Below are positions 52,801 to 61,297 of a DNA stretch of 64,000 bases, piece after piece (within the stretch, counting starts at the first letter, position 1; the number at the start of each line of letters is the position of its first letter). The notes beneath the pieces are model-generated. The model was not told the origin of the DNA. It did no database searches and saw nothing but the letters and a program-made list of their open reading frames with translations. Both the position numbers and the translations under genes were made by a program. This DNA comes from Flavobacterium subsaxonicum WB 4.1-42 = DSM 21790 (GTDB taxonomy: Bacteria > Bacteroidota > Bacteroidia > Flavobacteriales > Flavobacteriaceae): contig NZ_AUGP01000025.1 in assembly GCF_000422725.1 (NCBI RefSeq), positions 186,001 to 250,000 of the forward strand. The letters run 5' to 3'.

Positions 52801-55375
52801 AGAGCCGCTACCCATAGACCTTACCGTTTGCGATACTAATGGAGAGGGTATAGGGGTTATAAATTTAGATGAGCTGGTGGAAGATATGATTAATGGAGGG
52901 GAGAACCTTGTTATTAGCTTCCATTGGACGGATGAAGATGCCCAAAATAACTTAAATGCTATTAGCAATACAAGTTCGCTACAAAACATGACGCCTTTTT
53001 TACAGGCCATTTATGTACGCGTATTTAATACGGCAACGGGTTGTTTTAATACCTATAAGATAGAAATTATTGTTACCGCTGCACCACAGGCCCCAGCCCT
53101 TGAAAACATCGTAGACTGTGATGATTACGACAACAACGTCCAGGACGGCAAAGCCCGCGTAGACCTGACGGTACAAAACCAGGTGATCTACGATGCACTT
53201 AACATCGCCGCAGGCGACCAGGACAGCATCATCATCCATTACTTTATCAGTGAAGAAGATGCCGATGCCGATATCAACATGATCACCAACGCTACACAGT
53301 ACACCGCCACCAACGGGCAGGTGATCTGGGTACGCGTGGAAGATGCCGAAACAGGCTGCTACAGCTTAACGAGCTTCCAGGTTATCCTGAACAAACCGGT
53401 AGACCTTATCCAGCCAACCCCGCTTGTGTTGTGCGAAGATGGTACCCCGAACGATGGCAAAACGATCTTTGACCTAACGGTTAAAAACACCGAGATACTG
53501 GGCCCAATGGGCATAGGTATGGGCAACGTGGTAACGTATTACACCACACAGGCCGATGCCCTTGCCGGCACCAACGCGATACCTGACCCGGAGGCGTATA
53601 CCAACACCAGCAACGCACAGACCCTGTTTGTGGAGGTAACCACCCCTGCGGGCTGTAAAAGCTATATAACCCTTACCATAAGGGTGCTGCCACTACCGGT
53701 GCCGAACATGAACCCGACAGCGCTTGAAAAATGTGACGACATCTCAGCCGACGGTACAGAGACCTTTAACCTAACCGATGCAGCCGCACAGATACTGGCC
53801 AACGACACCCTGTCGCAGCTAAGCTACTGGCTAACGGAAGAAGATGCCAACAATGGCACCAACGAGATCCTTACGCCAACCGCATGGCCAAGTGCCACAG
53901 GCAGCGTATGGGTAAAAGTATCGGCACAAACCACCAACGCAACCGACCCGGTATGCTATGTACTGGTAGAGCTTAACCTGATAGTAAACCCACTGCCAGC
54001 CACAGGCACCATAGCACCGTATGCTATCTGCCAGTTGGTATACACCGGCACCGCCACGTTCGACTTCAATACCCATATTGATGAGATACTGGGCGCAGGC
54101 GTAGCACCGGAAGATTATGACGATTATACCCTTACGTTCTACTTTGATGCCGCGGCGCAGGCAGCTAATACACCACTGCCGTACATCTATGATAATGTAA
54201 GCACACCACAAACCATACTGGTAGAAGTAGTAAACACGGTAACGGGCTGTACCAATACCGCAAGCTTTGTAATCGCGGTAGAGCAGCAGGCCATAGCCAA
54301 CCCTGTAACCCAGGCCACGCTGGATACGTACTTTGACCTTTGCGATACCGATGGCAGCAACGACGGCTTTACGGAGTTTGACCTTACCCAGGCCACAGCC
54401 GATATCATCGGCACCCAGAGCCCTGCGGCCAACTATACGGTAACGTATTATGAAACCCAGGCCGATGCCCTTGCCGGCACCAACGCGATACCAACCCCTG
54501 CAGCGTATACCAATACCACGCAGAACGAGCAAACGATAGTAGCCGCCATAAGCGACATAACAACAGTAAGCGGCTGTATCAGCTACACAACCTTCACGGT
54601 AAAAGCAGAAATACTGGCAGAGCCTGTAATAAGCACACCAGGAGACGACCATACCATCTGTGTAGACTTCAAAACAGGCCAGACTGTAAAAGGGTTAACC
54701 CTTAACAGTGGCATCACCACGGCAGGCAACACCTACAAATGGTTCCTTGACGGGGTAGAAGTAACCCTTGACCCATCGGCATCGACTTACGAAGCTGTAG
54801 AGGCAGGAAACTACACAGTAGAAGTAACCGGCCCGGCACCTAACTTCTGCGTGTCAGGCGTATCGGCAGCGTTTAACGTAATCCAGTCAGGGACGGCCGT
54901 TAAAATAGGCGAAGGCTACGTAGTGAGCAATGCTTTCAGCGACAGCCAGACGATAACTGTTTTAGTAGAGGGCTATGGTCAATATCAATATAGCCTGGAT
55001 GGCGGGCCGTGGCAAAATTCTAACGTATTTACCAATGTATCATTAGGGGTGCATGAGGTAGTGGTACGCGATGTGCAGTCGGGGCAATTTTCGTGCGACA
55101 GCCTTACAATAAGCAACGTCAGTACTATTGGCTATCCGCATTTCTTTAGCCCTAACGGCGATACAGAACACGAAACATGGAATGTAATAGGCTTAAAAGA
55201 CCACACCATATTTATATTTGACCGCTACGGCAAACTGGTTAAGCAAATAAGTTCTGACGGCAAGGGATGGGATGGCAGCTACAACGGAAAACCCTTACCG
55301 GCTACGGATTACTGGTTTACACTTGCGCTTAAAGAAGGCAGAATTATCAAAGGGCATTTTTCGTTGTTACGATAA
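49883..55375 (+). CDS. Giant T9SS type-B surface protein with 14 Cys-Asp modules
   Basis: 1830 residues from the GTG at 49883 (KLYSWLL signal peptide, ending TLSAQ); a TTG at 49874 is an alternative. After an N-terminal domain (about 25-180, CPDAIMVCGDANYNG) come about 14 modules of 80-95 residues. Each opens with CD or CE plus an Asp/Asn-rich run (e.g. CDDDGVEDQHTNFDLT), and ends with a YVRVT..TGC[YF] block. An Ig-like domain and a gliding-motility-type (type B) sorting domain follow at the C-terminus (FFSPNGDTEHETWNVIG, ending GHFSLLR). Probably an adhesin; Asp runs could bind calcium. Bases 53090-54960 have different codon usage. Confidence 0.9.
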   Translation: MKLYSWLLVAVLFYLPLTLSAQTDCPDAIMVCGDANYNGLDATGIGTQEINFNNACSSMENNSLWLKILIKDGGTLGFVLTPESSNLSVDFDFWIFGPDVACGNLGTAVRCSTTNPLQAALLYNTTGMNAVSTDVSEGPGPDGNAFINWMNVQDGESYYIIIDRPVGSSNFSMEWTGTATFHDVPVFLNPDNIPTDLELCDSDDIDDESTVFNLTTHAEMFIGNQTPVEITYHLSVNDMITGESPISSPEVFENTSNPQVIYMRMTNTITGCYSNETFTLSIIPPIVGGEPNDLVECDVNGDGFALFNLVANDTPIKDGNTQCSVTYYASQANAIAETDPLPEQYQNTIAYGPQTIWSRLEKTNGCIGYDLRSFTLTVLPLPQFLNPNNQNINLSHCDDDDVDDQSVAFNLTTHQAMFTGGQANLEVDYYTNPDFTGQINNPLAYANTSNPQTIYATLTNNQTDCSNSIEFTIEVTNPVTAGIPQDLFLCDSNGNGSEFFYLNENDAAIKNGNPTSVVAYYASLENAEDEVGALSIPHQNPSTGTPQTIWARLESTDGCFGYAITSFTINLSPPPVFNNPDNIPLEIKRCDDDGVEDQHTNFDLTIYNSMFAGNQQDAIFSFFESYANAVNGINIINDPTWYTNLSMPQTVYVKITNALTGCFNIASIQLQLVAPPVAFDVLALQECDFNNDGVAYFNLDAVIDNISATLGSGVIVTIHETQPDADFGTNIIPNTAQYSNVFNNAQTLYIRVQSEFGNCFDTTTLQLIVNPVPEATTPTFPYALCDNGDSDVDGIAVFDLTSLNAEVLNGMDAALFSVTYHLTHDDAVAGANAITTPANYATINTIIYIRVTNNATGCYDVVQVQLVVNALPVVTQPAPYTVCDDDNPGDEIEEFDLTTKIDEIIGVGTLGLNVSFHPTYADAQGNTNAIVGAESYFNTLAVETIFVRVADAITDCYRIVLLDVRVEPLPEILEPLPIDLTVCDTNGEGIGVINLDELVEDMINGGENLVISFHWTDEDAQNNLNAISNTSSLQNMTPFLQAIYVRVFNTATGCFNTYKIEIIVTAAPQAPALENIVDCDDYDNNVQDGKARVDLTVQNQVIYDALNIAAGDQDSIIIHYFISEEDADADINMITNATQYTATNGQVIWVRVEDAETGCYSLTSFQVILNKPVDLIQPTPLVLCEDGTPNDGKTIFDLTVKNTEILGPMGIGMGNVVTYYTTQADALAGTNAIPDPEAYTNTSNAQTLFVEVTTPAGCKSYITLTIRVLPLPVPNMNPTALEKCDDISADGTETFNLTDAAAQILANDTLSQLSYWLTEEDANNGTNEILTPTAWPSATGSVWVKVSAQTTNATDPVCYVLVELNLIVNPLPATGTIAPYAICQLVYTGTATFDFNTHIDEILGAGVAPEDYDDYTLTFYFDAAAQAANTPLPYIYDNVSTPQTILVEVVNTVTGCTNTASFVIAVEQQAIANPVTQATLDTYFDLCDTDGSNDGFTEFDLTQATADIIGTQSPAANYTVTYYETQADALAGTNAIPTPAAYTNTTQNEQTIVAAISDITTVSGCISYTTFTVKAEILAEPVISTPGDDHTICVDFKTGQTVKGLTLNSGITTAGNTYKWFLDGVEVTLDPSASTYEAVEAGNYTVEVTGPAPNFCVSGVSAAFNVIQSGTAVKIGEGYVVSNAFSDSQTITVLVEGYGQYQYSLDGGPWQNSNVFTNVSLGVHEVVVRDVQSGQFSCDSLTISNVSTIGYPHFFSPNGDTEHETWNVIGLKDHTIFIFDRYGKLVKQISSDGKGWDGSYNGKPLPATDYWFTLALKEGRIIKGHFSLLR
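53090..54960 (+). other. Segment of different codon usage inside the giant surface protein
   Basis: Within this stretch Ile is mostly ATC and Leu/Ala/Asp codons often end in C or G, while the flanks use ATT/ATA and T/A-ending codons. It covers about five modules. Two places inside it share the same 35 bases (53549-53583 and 54458-54492), preceded in both by GTAACGTATTA. This points to module exchange or import from a related gene. Confidence 0.6.
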
Positions 55376-55412
55376 TAAAGCCTAACTTTGAAATAGCCAT
55401 TATTTTTGCCGC

Positions 55413-58400
55413 ATGAAAAAAATTACCATCCTCGTTTTACTATTGCTCTTTTGCCTAAAGGCATTTGCGCAAAAAGAGGCTAATAACTGGTATTTTGGTA
55501 TAAATGCGGGTATCCATTTTATGGAAGACGGCTCGGTACAAAACCTCGGCGGCAGCCAGATGCAAACCAATGAGGGGTGCAGCTCCATGTCAGACGTTGA
55601 CGGTAATCTGCTATTTTATAGTGATGGTCGTAACGTGTGGGACCGTAACCATGTGCTTATGCCTAACGCTAATTATGGTGCGGGTACGGGCCTGCTTGGC
55701 GACCCGTCGAGTACGCAGTCGTGCATTATCATCCCAAATAAAACCAATCCCAACCTGTACTATATTTTTACGGTAGATGAGCCGCACCATGCCAATGCAT
55801 CGGTGTATCCTAACCAGTTTACCGGCGATTACATGGAGGCTAATGATGTAATTCAAAACGTGCCTGAAGCCGATGACGGGTATAATAACGGCCTTAATTA
55901 TTCGATAGTCGACCTTTCTCTTACGGGGAGCAACGGTAGCTTTGGCGATGTAACTACCGCACACAATCAGCAGCTTTACACTTATAACCCTGCCATTATA
56001 AACGAGGCAAAATACAAATGCTCAGAAAAAATAACGGCTGTTAAAAACAGTAGTGGTACCGGTTACTGGGTGGTTACGCATTTTATAGACCGTTTTTATT
56101 CATTTTTTGTAGATGGCAACGGTGTAAATCCTACGCCGGTGGTAACACAAATAACTCCCATAGTACCAACCGAAGGCTACAGGCGCAACGCCATTGGGTG
56201 CATAAAGGCATCGCCGGATGGCAAATATATTGCCATTGCCCACCAACAATTGGGGGTTGTAGAGGGCGAGTATGATACAAATGGAACCTTATACCTCTAT
56301 AATTTTGATAATGCTACGGGGGTTATTTCTAACCCTGTACTTATAAAAAGCGATTGCCGGCCTTACGGACTGGAGTTTTCGCCTACGGCAAAAAAGCTGT
56401 ATGTGTCTTACGATAATATGTTTGGTTTTGGGGGTGTGCATCAGTATGATATGCTTAGCGCCAATATTTCGGCATCAGATATTTTGGTGGCTAATACCTC
56501 GGGAGGAGCAACCATGCAGCTGGGCCCCAACGGTAAAATTTACAAGGCTATTAACGGGGCATCGGCGCTTGATGTTATTAACAACCCCGAAGAAACCGGC
56601 GCACTTTGTAATTATAATGAAGGCGCTTTTGCGCTTGATAGCGGTAAATATGCCATTTTTGGACTGCCGCCTTTTATAACCTCTTTTTTCTCTGCCAACA
56701 TAGTAGCAACCAATCTCTGTTTGGGGCAATCAACCCATTTTGAGCTGAATGTAAGCAATCCGTTCGATTCGGTTTCTTGGGATTTTGGCGACGGCAGCCC
56801 TGCTGTTACGCAGGATACACCCGATCATACCTTTCCGGCAGCGGGCACGTATACTATTAAAGCAACGATATTCCGCACCGGCGAAACTACGGTAATAGAG
56901 GAAAAAGAGATAACCATTTACGCCATGCCTGTAGCCAACACCATACCCAATATGGTGGGCTGCGATACCGATAATAATGGTGCGGCACCATTTACATTAT
57001 TAAACGGTACCCCCGCAATGCTGGGCGGCCAGAGCCCCACTACTTTTGAAGTGCGTTATTTTACCACCCAGGCCGATGCCGACGCCAATACCAATGCCAT
57101 TACCGGTTCTTCCTACACCAACACATCGAACCCGCAAACTATGTATGCGCGCGTACATACTATTGCTAATCAGGAATGTTATGCTACCACGTCATTTCAG
57201 TTAGATGTAACCAATACGCCCGTAATTACAGGCAACACATTTGCCCTTTGCGATGATACTACCGATGGGAGCGACACTAATGGGCGAACCACATTTAACC
57301 TGCCCGATGTTACCGCGCAGCTTTTTCAGGGTACCGGTTTTACCACCAATTATTTCCTGACTGAGGCTGAGGCAACATTGCAAACAAACCCGCTGCCAGC
57401 AACATATTATAACATTGTACCTAATGTTCAGACAATTTATGCCCGAATTGTAAACGACGCATTTGCGCAGTGTTTTAGCATACAGCCCGTAGCGTTAACT
57501 GTTAATGCATTACCTGTTGATGTACAAACTGCTACGCTTGTGCAGTGCGATACCGGTACCAGCCCCGATGGTATTACCCAGTTTAACCTTACCGAAGCCG
57601 ATGGTTATTACACCAACGGCAATGCCGATATTTCCGTTGCCTATTATCGAAGTGCTATCGAGGCAATTGATGCGACCAATGCCATTACCGGCGTTTTTAT
57701 AAACAGCATCAGTCCGCAAAGTATTACAGCGAGGGTTACTAATGGGGCTACAGGTTGCTACCGAATTTTGCCATTAACGCTCGTAGTAAATGTAACTACA
57801 TACGCTGGGGCGACTATGGAGCGTTGCGATGATGATGGGGTAGAAGATGGCCGTAGCCAGTTTAACCTGCCGGACGCCGGGTTTGAAGCTTTGGGTACTA
57901 CAGTAACCTACTACACATCGTACAATAAGGCGCTGATGGAAGAAAATGCCATACCTGCCAATTATTTTACTACGGTTGCCAACCATCAAACTGTTTATGC
58001 GCGTGTAGAGATTAATAACGAGTGCAGTGCCATTAGGGAGATCGATTTATACGTGCGCCCGCTGCCCGATATAGAAGTTGCCGATACCGACGTAGTGTGC
58101 CTTAATACTAACGATTTTATACCCTTGGATGCCGGTATTCTTGGATCGCAATATAGTTTTGAATGGTCTACCGGTGCCCTTACGCGCAGCATAATGGTTA
58201 ACCAGCCCGGTGTTTATAGTGTTACGGTTACAGATAATAGCCATGCCACGCTGTGCCAAAAGGTGCGCACCATAACGGTTACGCCATCTAACATTGCGGT
58301 TATTAACGATGTGGTTGTAGAAGATTTGCGTGATGTTAATACCGTTACCGTATTTGCTTCGCCCACAGGCAACGTGCCAACTACCTATTCATACAGTTTA

Positions 58401-58784
58401 GACAACCCTAATGGACCGTGGCAGGATTCGCCATTTTTTAATGATGTTGAGCCGGGCGTGCATACGCTTTATGTTTATGATAACAGCGGCTGCGGCATTG
58501 TAGACCAGCAGGTAGCGGTGCTTGCTATCCCTAAATTTTTTACCCCTAATGGCGATGATTCGCACGATTACTGGCGCGTTGCTGGCCTTAATGGCTCTGC
58601 TTACTATAATAGTACCCTTTTTATTTATGACAGGTACGGCAAGCTTTTAAGCGCTGTAAATCCGGGTGGGCCGGGTTGGGATGGTACTTTTAACGGACAC
58701 GAACTGCCAAGTACCGATTACTGGTTTGTGCTATCGCTTACTGATGGCAGGGTAGTAAAAGGGCATTTTGCAATGGTAAGGTAA
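55413..58784 (+). CDS. T9SS type-B surface protein with PKD domain
   Basis: 1123 residues. Signal peptide (about 1-20, ending AFAQ), an N-terminal beta-propeller-like region (about 22-430; NNWYFGINAGIHF, LLFYSDGRNVWDRNH, IGCIKASPDGKYIAIAH), a PKD domain (about 445-510, SVSWDFGDGSPAV), four Cys-Asp modules of the kind found in the preceding gene (e.g. CDDDGVEDGRSQFNL), an Ig-like domain and a type-B sorting domain (FFTPNGDDSHDYWRVAG, ending GHFAMVR). It starts 37 bases after the giant gene. Probably cell-surface attached; function unknown. Confidence 0.9.
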   Translation: MKKITILVLLLLFCLKAFAQKEANNWYFGINAGIHFMEDGSVQNLGGSQMQTNEGCSSMSDVDGNLLFYSDGRNVWDRNHVLMPNANYGAGTGLLGDPSSTQSCIIIPNKTNPNLYYIFTVDEPHHANASVYPNQFTGDYMEANDVIQNVPEADDGYNNGLNYSIVDLSLTGSNGSFGDVTTAHNQQLYTYNPAIINEAKYKCSEKITAVKNSSGTGYWVVTHFIDRFYSFFVDGNGVNPTPVVTQITPIVPTEGYRRNAIGCIKASPDGKYIAIAHQQLGVVEGEYDTNGTLYLYNFDNATGVISNPVLIKSDCRPYGLEFSPTAKKLYVSYDNMFGFGGVHQYDMLSANISASDILVANTSGGATMQLGPNGKIYKAINGASALDVINNPEETGALCNYNEGAFALDSGKYAIFGLPPFITSFFSANIVATNLCLGQSTHFELNVSNPFDSVSWDFGDGSPAVTQDTPDHTFPAAGTYTIKATIFRTGETTVIEEKEITIYAMPVANTIPNMVGCDTDNNGAAPFTLLNGTPAMLGGQSPTTFEVRYFTTQADADANTNAITGSSYTNTSNPQTMYARVHTIANQECYATTSFQLDVTNTPVITGNTFALCDDTTDGSDTNGRTTFNLPDVTAQLFQGTGFTTNYFLTEAEATLQTNPLPATYYNIVPNVQTIYARIVNDAFAQCFSIQPVALTVNALPVDVQTATLVQCDTGTSPDGITQFNLTEADGYYTNGNADISVAYYRSAIEAIDATNAITGVFINSISPQSITARVTNGATGCYRILPLTLVVNVTTYAGATMERCDDDGVEDGRSQFNLPDAGFEALGTTVTYYTSYNKALMEENAIPANYFTTVANHQTVYARVEINNECSAIREIDLYVRPLPDIEVADTDVVCLNTNDFIPLDAGILGSQYSFEWSTGALTRSIMVNQPGVYSVTVTDNSHATLCQKVRTITVTPSNIAVINDVVVEDLRDVNTVTVFASPTGNVPTTYSYSLDNPNGPWQDSPFFNDVEPGVHTLYVYDNSGCGIVDQQVAVLAIPKFFTPNGDDSHDYWRVAGLNGSAYYNSTLFIYDRYGKLLSAVNPGGPGWDGTFNGHELPSTDYWFVLSLTDGRVVKGHFAMVR

Positions 58785-58830
58785 AAAGTCACAATTTAAA
58801 ATAACAAAAGACAAAAGAAAAAAAATGCAT

Positions 58831-58868
58831 AAAAAAACCTCCTGATAGCGGTTAGGCTAATCAGGAGG
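58831..58868 (-). terminator. Terminator of the DUF3050 gene
   Basis: CCTCCTGAT (58838-58846) pairs with ATCAGGAGG (58860-58868); the minus strand runs into seven T. 23 bases after the gene stop. Confidence 0.75.
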
Positions 58869-58891
58869 CAACAATAAATAGTGTGTTTAAC

Positions 58892-59680
58892 TTATGCTAT
58901 AGGCTCCAGGTTGTGGTGCATCATGTTCTCTTCTATGGCATCCCAAAGGCCAATTCTTTTTTCTAAAGCCTGCCTTGATATTTCTTCTACCTCTTTCCAT
59001 TTTTGGGCATCGCCCTCGCACAGGTCTATTACCATTTGCATTGCCATAGGGCCGTGCTCATCGGCATCCAGCTCTATGTGCCTTTCAAAATAGTAAATCA
59101 GCTTGCTAAGGTCGGCTTCTGGAAAATTCTCCTGAAAGTTTCGCAAAATCTCGGTAAACATACCCGGTATCAGGTCTTCTCGGCCAAAGGTAAAGGCGGC
59201 GGCAATTTCGTGCGGGCGGCCTTCTTCTATAACCCTGAAGGTAAAGTTTAAAAATGCCTTAATATCGTCGTGCAGCCTGCTTTGTTTAATAGATACAAAT
59301 ATGTTTTGGGTAGCCACCACATCATCAAGAAACAGGGCAATCTCGTTAACATCGGCACCAATGGCCTTCATTGCATCTACATACATTTCGAAATGGCTTT
59401 GCCTCTGGCCTTCAAGGTTAATATCGGTTTCTTCGGCAAGCACAATTTCGTTTATAAGGTAGCGTATCTCGGGGTTGCCAACAGGCAGCCACGGGGTAGA
59501 GGTACAGGTTAATTTGGTTTGAAGCGCTTTAAGCAGCGACATAAAATCCCACACGGCATACACATGCCCTTGCAGAAAGTGCTTTAGGTCGTCTACGGTT
59601 TTTACGCGCGCGTATAGAGGGTGTTGCAGCAGTTGATCTCTTTGGGGAGTAAGGAGGCTGTTAATAGTAGCTGTGTTCAT
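58892..59680 (-). CDS. DUF3050 protein (heme-oxygenase-like fold)
   Basis: 262 residues, all-helical. The sequence matches the DUF3050 family by its blocks HPLYARV (about 20), FLQGHVYAVWDFMSLLKALQ, VGNPEIRYLINEIVLAEETD, SHFEMYVDAM and YYFERHIELDADEHGPMA. The repeated E/D-x-x-H elements are positioned like the metal ligands of heme-oxygenase-like diiron proteins (inference). Enzymatic activity is not established. Monocistronic, with repeats in the upstream region. Confidence 0.85.
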   Translation of the reverse strand: MNTATINSLLTPQRDQLLQHPLYARVKTVDDLKHFLQGHVYAVWDFMSLLKALQTKLTCTSTPWLPVGNPEIRYLINEIVLAEETDINLEGQRQSHFEMYVDAMKAIGADVNEIALFLDDVVATQNIFVSIKQSRLHDDIKAFLNFTFRVIEEGRPHEIAAAFTFGREDLIPGMFTEILRNFQENFPEADLSKLIYYFERHIELDADEHGPMAMQMVIDLCEGDAQKWKEVEEISRQALEKRIGLWDAIEENMMHHNLEPIA

Positions 59681-59832
59681 AGCATTATTTTTTACAAAAT
59701 TATAAAAGCTTTGCTGTAAAAGGAAGCTTAGTGATTGTTTTTATCGATACAAAAATAATGCCTGACTATTTAAATGCATCTTAAATTTTGTAACGCAAAA
59801 AAGTGACAATTATTTAAAGCACCCTTTATCTA

Positions 59833-59891
59833 AGATACGTATTAGGTATCTAAAAGGTTCTGTAATTAAAACTTAAAGTTTCTTAAAGTTT
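59833..59891. promoter_or_regulatory. Repeats upstream of the DUF3050 gene
   Basis: AGATAC (59833-59838) and GTATCT (59846-59851) are inverted repeats 7 bases apart. CTTAAAGTTT is repeated head to tail at 59872-59881 and 59882-59891. They lie about 150-210 bases upstream of the DUF3050 start and behind the terminator of the convergently placed dehydrogenase gene. Confidence 0.35.
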
Positions 59892-59907
59892 AAGTTAGTG
59901 TGTAAAC

Positions 59908-59943
59908 AAAAGAGGATTACTGCATTATACAGTAATCCTCTTT
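59908..59943 (-). terminator. Terminator of the acyl-CoA dehydrogenase gene
   Basis: AAAGAGGATTACTG/CAGTAATCCTCTTT, perfect 14-bp stem with a 7-base loop. Confidence 0.8.
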
Positions 59944-59968
59944 GTAAGTTTATACCAACAGGTATTTA

Positions 59969-61147
59969 TTATTTAAATGCGGCAAACCCGGTAACATCCA
60001 TACCTGTTATAAGTAGGTGGATATCGTGTGTACCCTCATACGTAACAACACTTTCCAGGTTCATCATGTGGCGCATTATAGAATATTCGCCTGTAATGCC
60101 CATGCCGCCCAGCATTTGGCGTGCATCTCTGGCAATGGTGAGTGCCATATCTACATTGTTACGCTTAGCCATAGATATTTGTGCTGTAGTGGCCTTGCCT
60201 TCGTTACGTAAAACGCCAAGCCTCCAGGTAAGCAGCTGTGCTTTGGTGATCTCGGTAATCATTTCGGCCAGTTTTTTTTGCTGAAGCTGTGTAGCCCCAA
60301 TAGGCTTGTCGAACTGGATGCGCTCTTTGCTGTAGCGCAGGGCAGTATCGTAGCAGTCCATAGCAGCACCAATGGCGCCCCATGCAATACCGTATCGCGC
60401 CGAATCTAAACAGCCAAGCGGAGCCCCAAGGCCCGATTTATTAGGTAACAGGTTTTCTTTAGGAACCTTAACGTTGTCAAAAATAAGTTCGCCGGTAGCC
60501 GATGCGCGAAGCGACCATTTATTGTGTGTTTCTGGCGTTGTAAAACCCTCCATGCCACGTTCTACAATAAGGCCATGAATCCTGCCGCTTTCGTCTTTAG
60601 CCCACACCACAGCAATATCTGCAAAGGGTGCGTTGCTAATCCACATTTTGGCACCGTTTAAAAGGTAGTGGTCGCCTTTGTCTTTAAAGTTGGTAATCAT
60701 ACCGCCGGGGTTAGACCCATGATCGGGTTCGGTAAGGCCAAAGCAGCCCATAAACTCGCCGCTGGCCAGTTTAGGCAGGTATTTAACACGCTGCTCTTCG
60801 CTGCCGTATTTCCATATAGGGTACATAACCAAAGACGACTGTACCGATGCTGTGCTACGAACGCCGCTATCGCCACGTTCAATTTCCTGCATAATAAGTC
60901 CATACGAAATCTGGTCCAGTCCGGCACCGCCGTATTGTTCTGGTATGTAAGGACCAAAAGCGCCAATATCGGCAAGGCCTTTAATTATTTGTTTTGGAAA
61001 TTCTGCCTTTTGGGCATAATCTTCTATAATGGGCGATACCTCGCGCTTAACCCACTCGCGGGCAGCGTCGCGCACCATTTTGTGCTCATCAGTCAGTAAT
61101 TCATCAAGGTTGTAGTAATCCGGGGCTTGAAAAAGATCGGGTTTCAT
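59969..61147 (-). CDS. Glutaryl-CoA dehydrogenase-type acyl-CoA dehydrogenase
   Basis: 392-residue FAD enzyme of lysine/tryptophan breakdown, oxidising glutaryl-CoA to crotonyl-CoA. Family blocks: PYIPEQYGGAGLDQISYGLI, RSTASVQSSLVMYPI, CFGLTEPDHGSNPGGM, KMWISNAPFADIAVVWAK, and the catalytic Glu371 in VTYEGTHDIH. The LTEPDHGSNP and EGTHDIH variants are typical of glutaryl-CoA dehydrogenase rather than general acyl-CoA dehydrogenases. No signal peptide. Monocistronic. Confidence 0.92.
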   Translation of the reverse strand: MKPDLFQAPDYYNLDELLTDEHKMVRDAAREWVKREVSPIIEDYAQKAEFPKQIIKGLADIGAFGPYIPEQYGGAGLDQISYGLIMQEIERGDSGVRSTASVQSSLVMYPIWKYGSEEQRVKYLPKLASGEFMGCFGLTEPDHGSNPGGMITNFKDKGDHYLLNGAKMWISNAPFADIAVVWAKDESGRIHGLIVERGMEGFTTPETHNKWSLRASATGELIFDNVKVPKENLLPNKSGLGAPLGCLDSARYGIAWGAIGAAMDCYDTALRYSKERIQFDKPIGATQLQQKKLAEMITEITKAQLLTWRLGVLRNEGKATTAQISMAKRNNVDMALTIARDARQMLGGMGITGEYSIMRHMMNLESVVTYEGTHDIHLLITGMDVTGFAAFK

Positions 61148-61297
61148 TTGCTTTTTTGTTTTGACAGAAGCAAATGTAAATAGAATTCTAACAATTCAAT
61201 AATAAATTGTTGTATTTTTTAATAAAAGTGGAATATGTAATTGTCTTTCCTAATTATACGTGATATTTAATTATTTTGTGGTAAAATTTTTAGCTAC

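Noticed and set aside
53831..54652. 273-codon open frame on the minus strand inside the giant surface protein gene
   Set aside because: Tyr/Gly/Cys-rich composition reflecting the unusual codon bias of the sense strand; not protein-like.
49883..55375. Repeated spacing of similar blocks suggesting an array such as CRISPR
   Set aside because: The units are 80-95 codon protein modules, varied in sequence and in one open frame.
55401..55408. TATTTTTG just before the ATG at 55413 as a promoter for a leaderless transcript
   Set aside because: There is no -33 element at the right distance, and the gene follows its neighbour by 37 bases, so co-transcription is as likely.
61190..61211. AACAATT-n8-AATTGTT as an operator upstream of the dehydrogenase and regulatory-like genes
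   Set aside because: Short AT-only arms in a very AT-rich gap; expected by chance.
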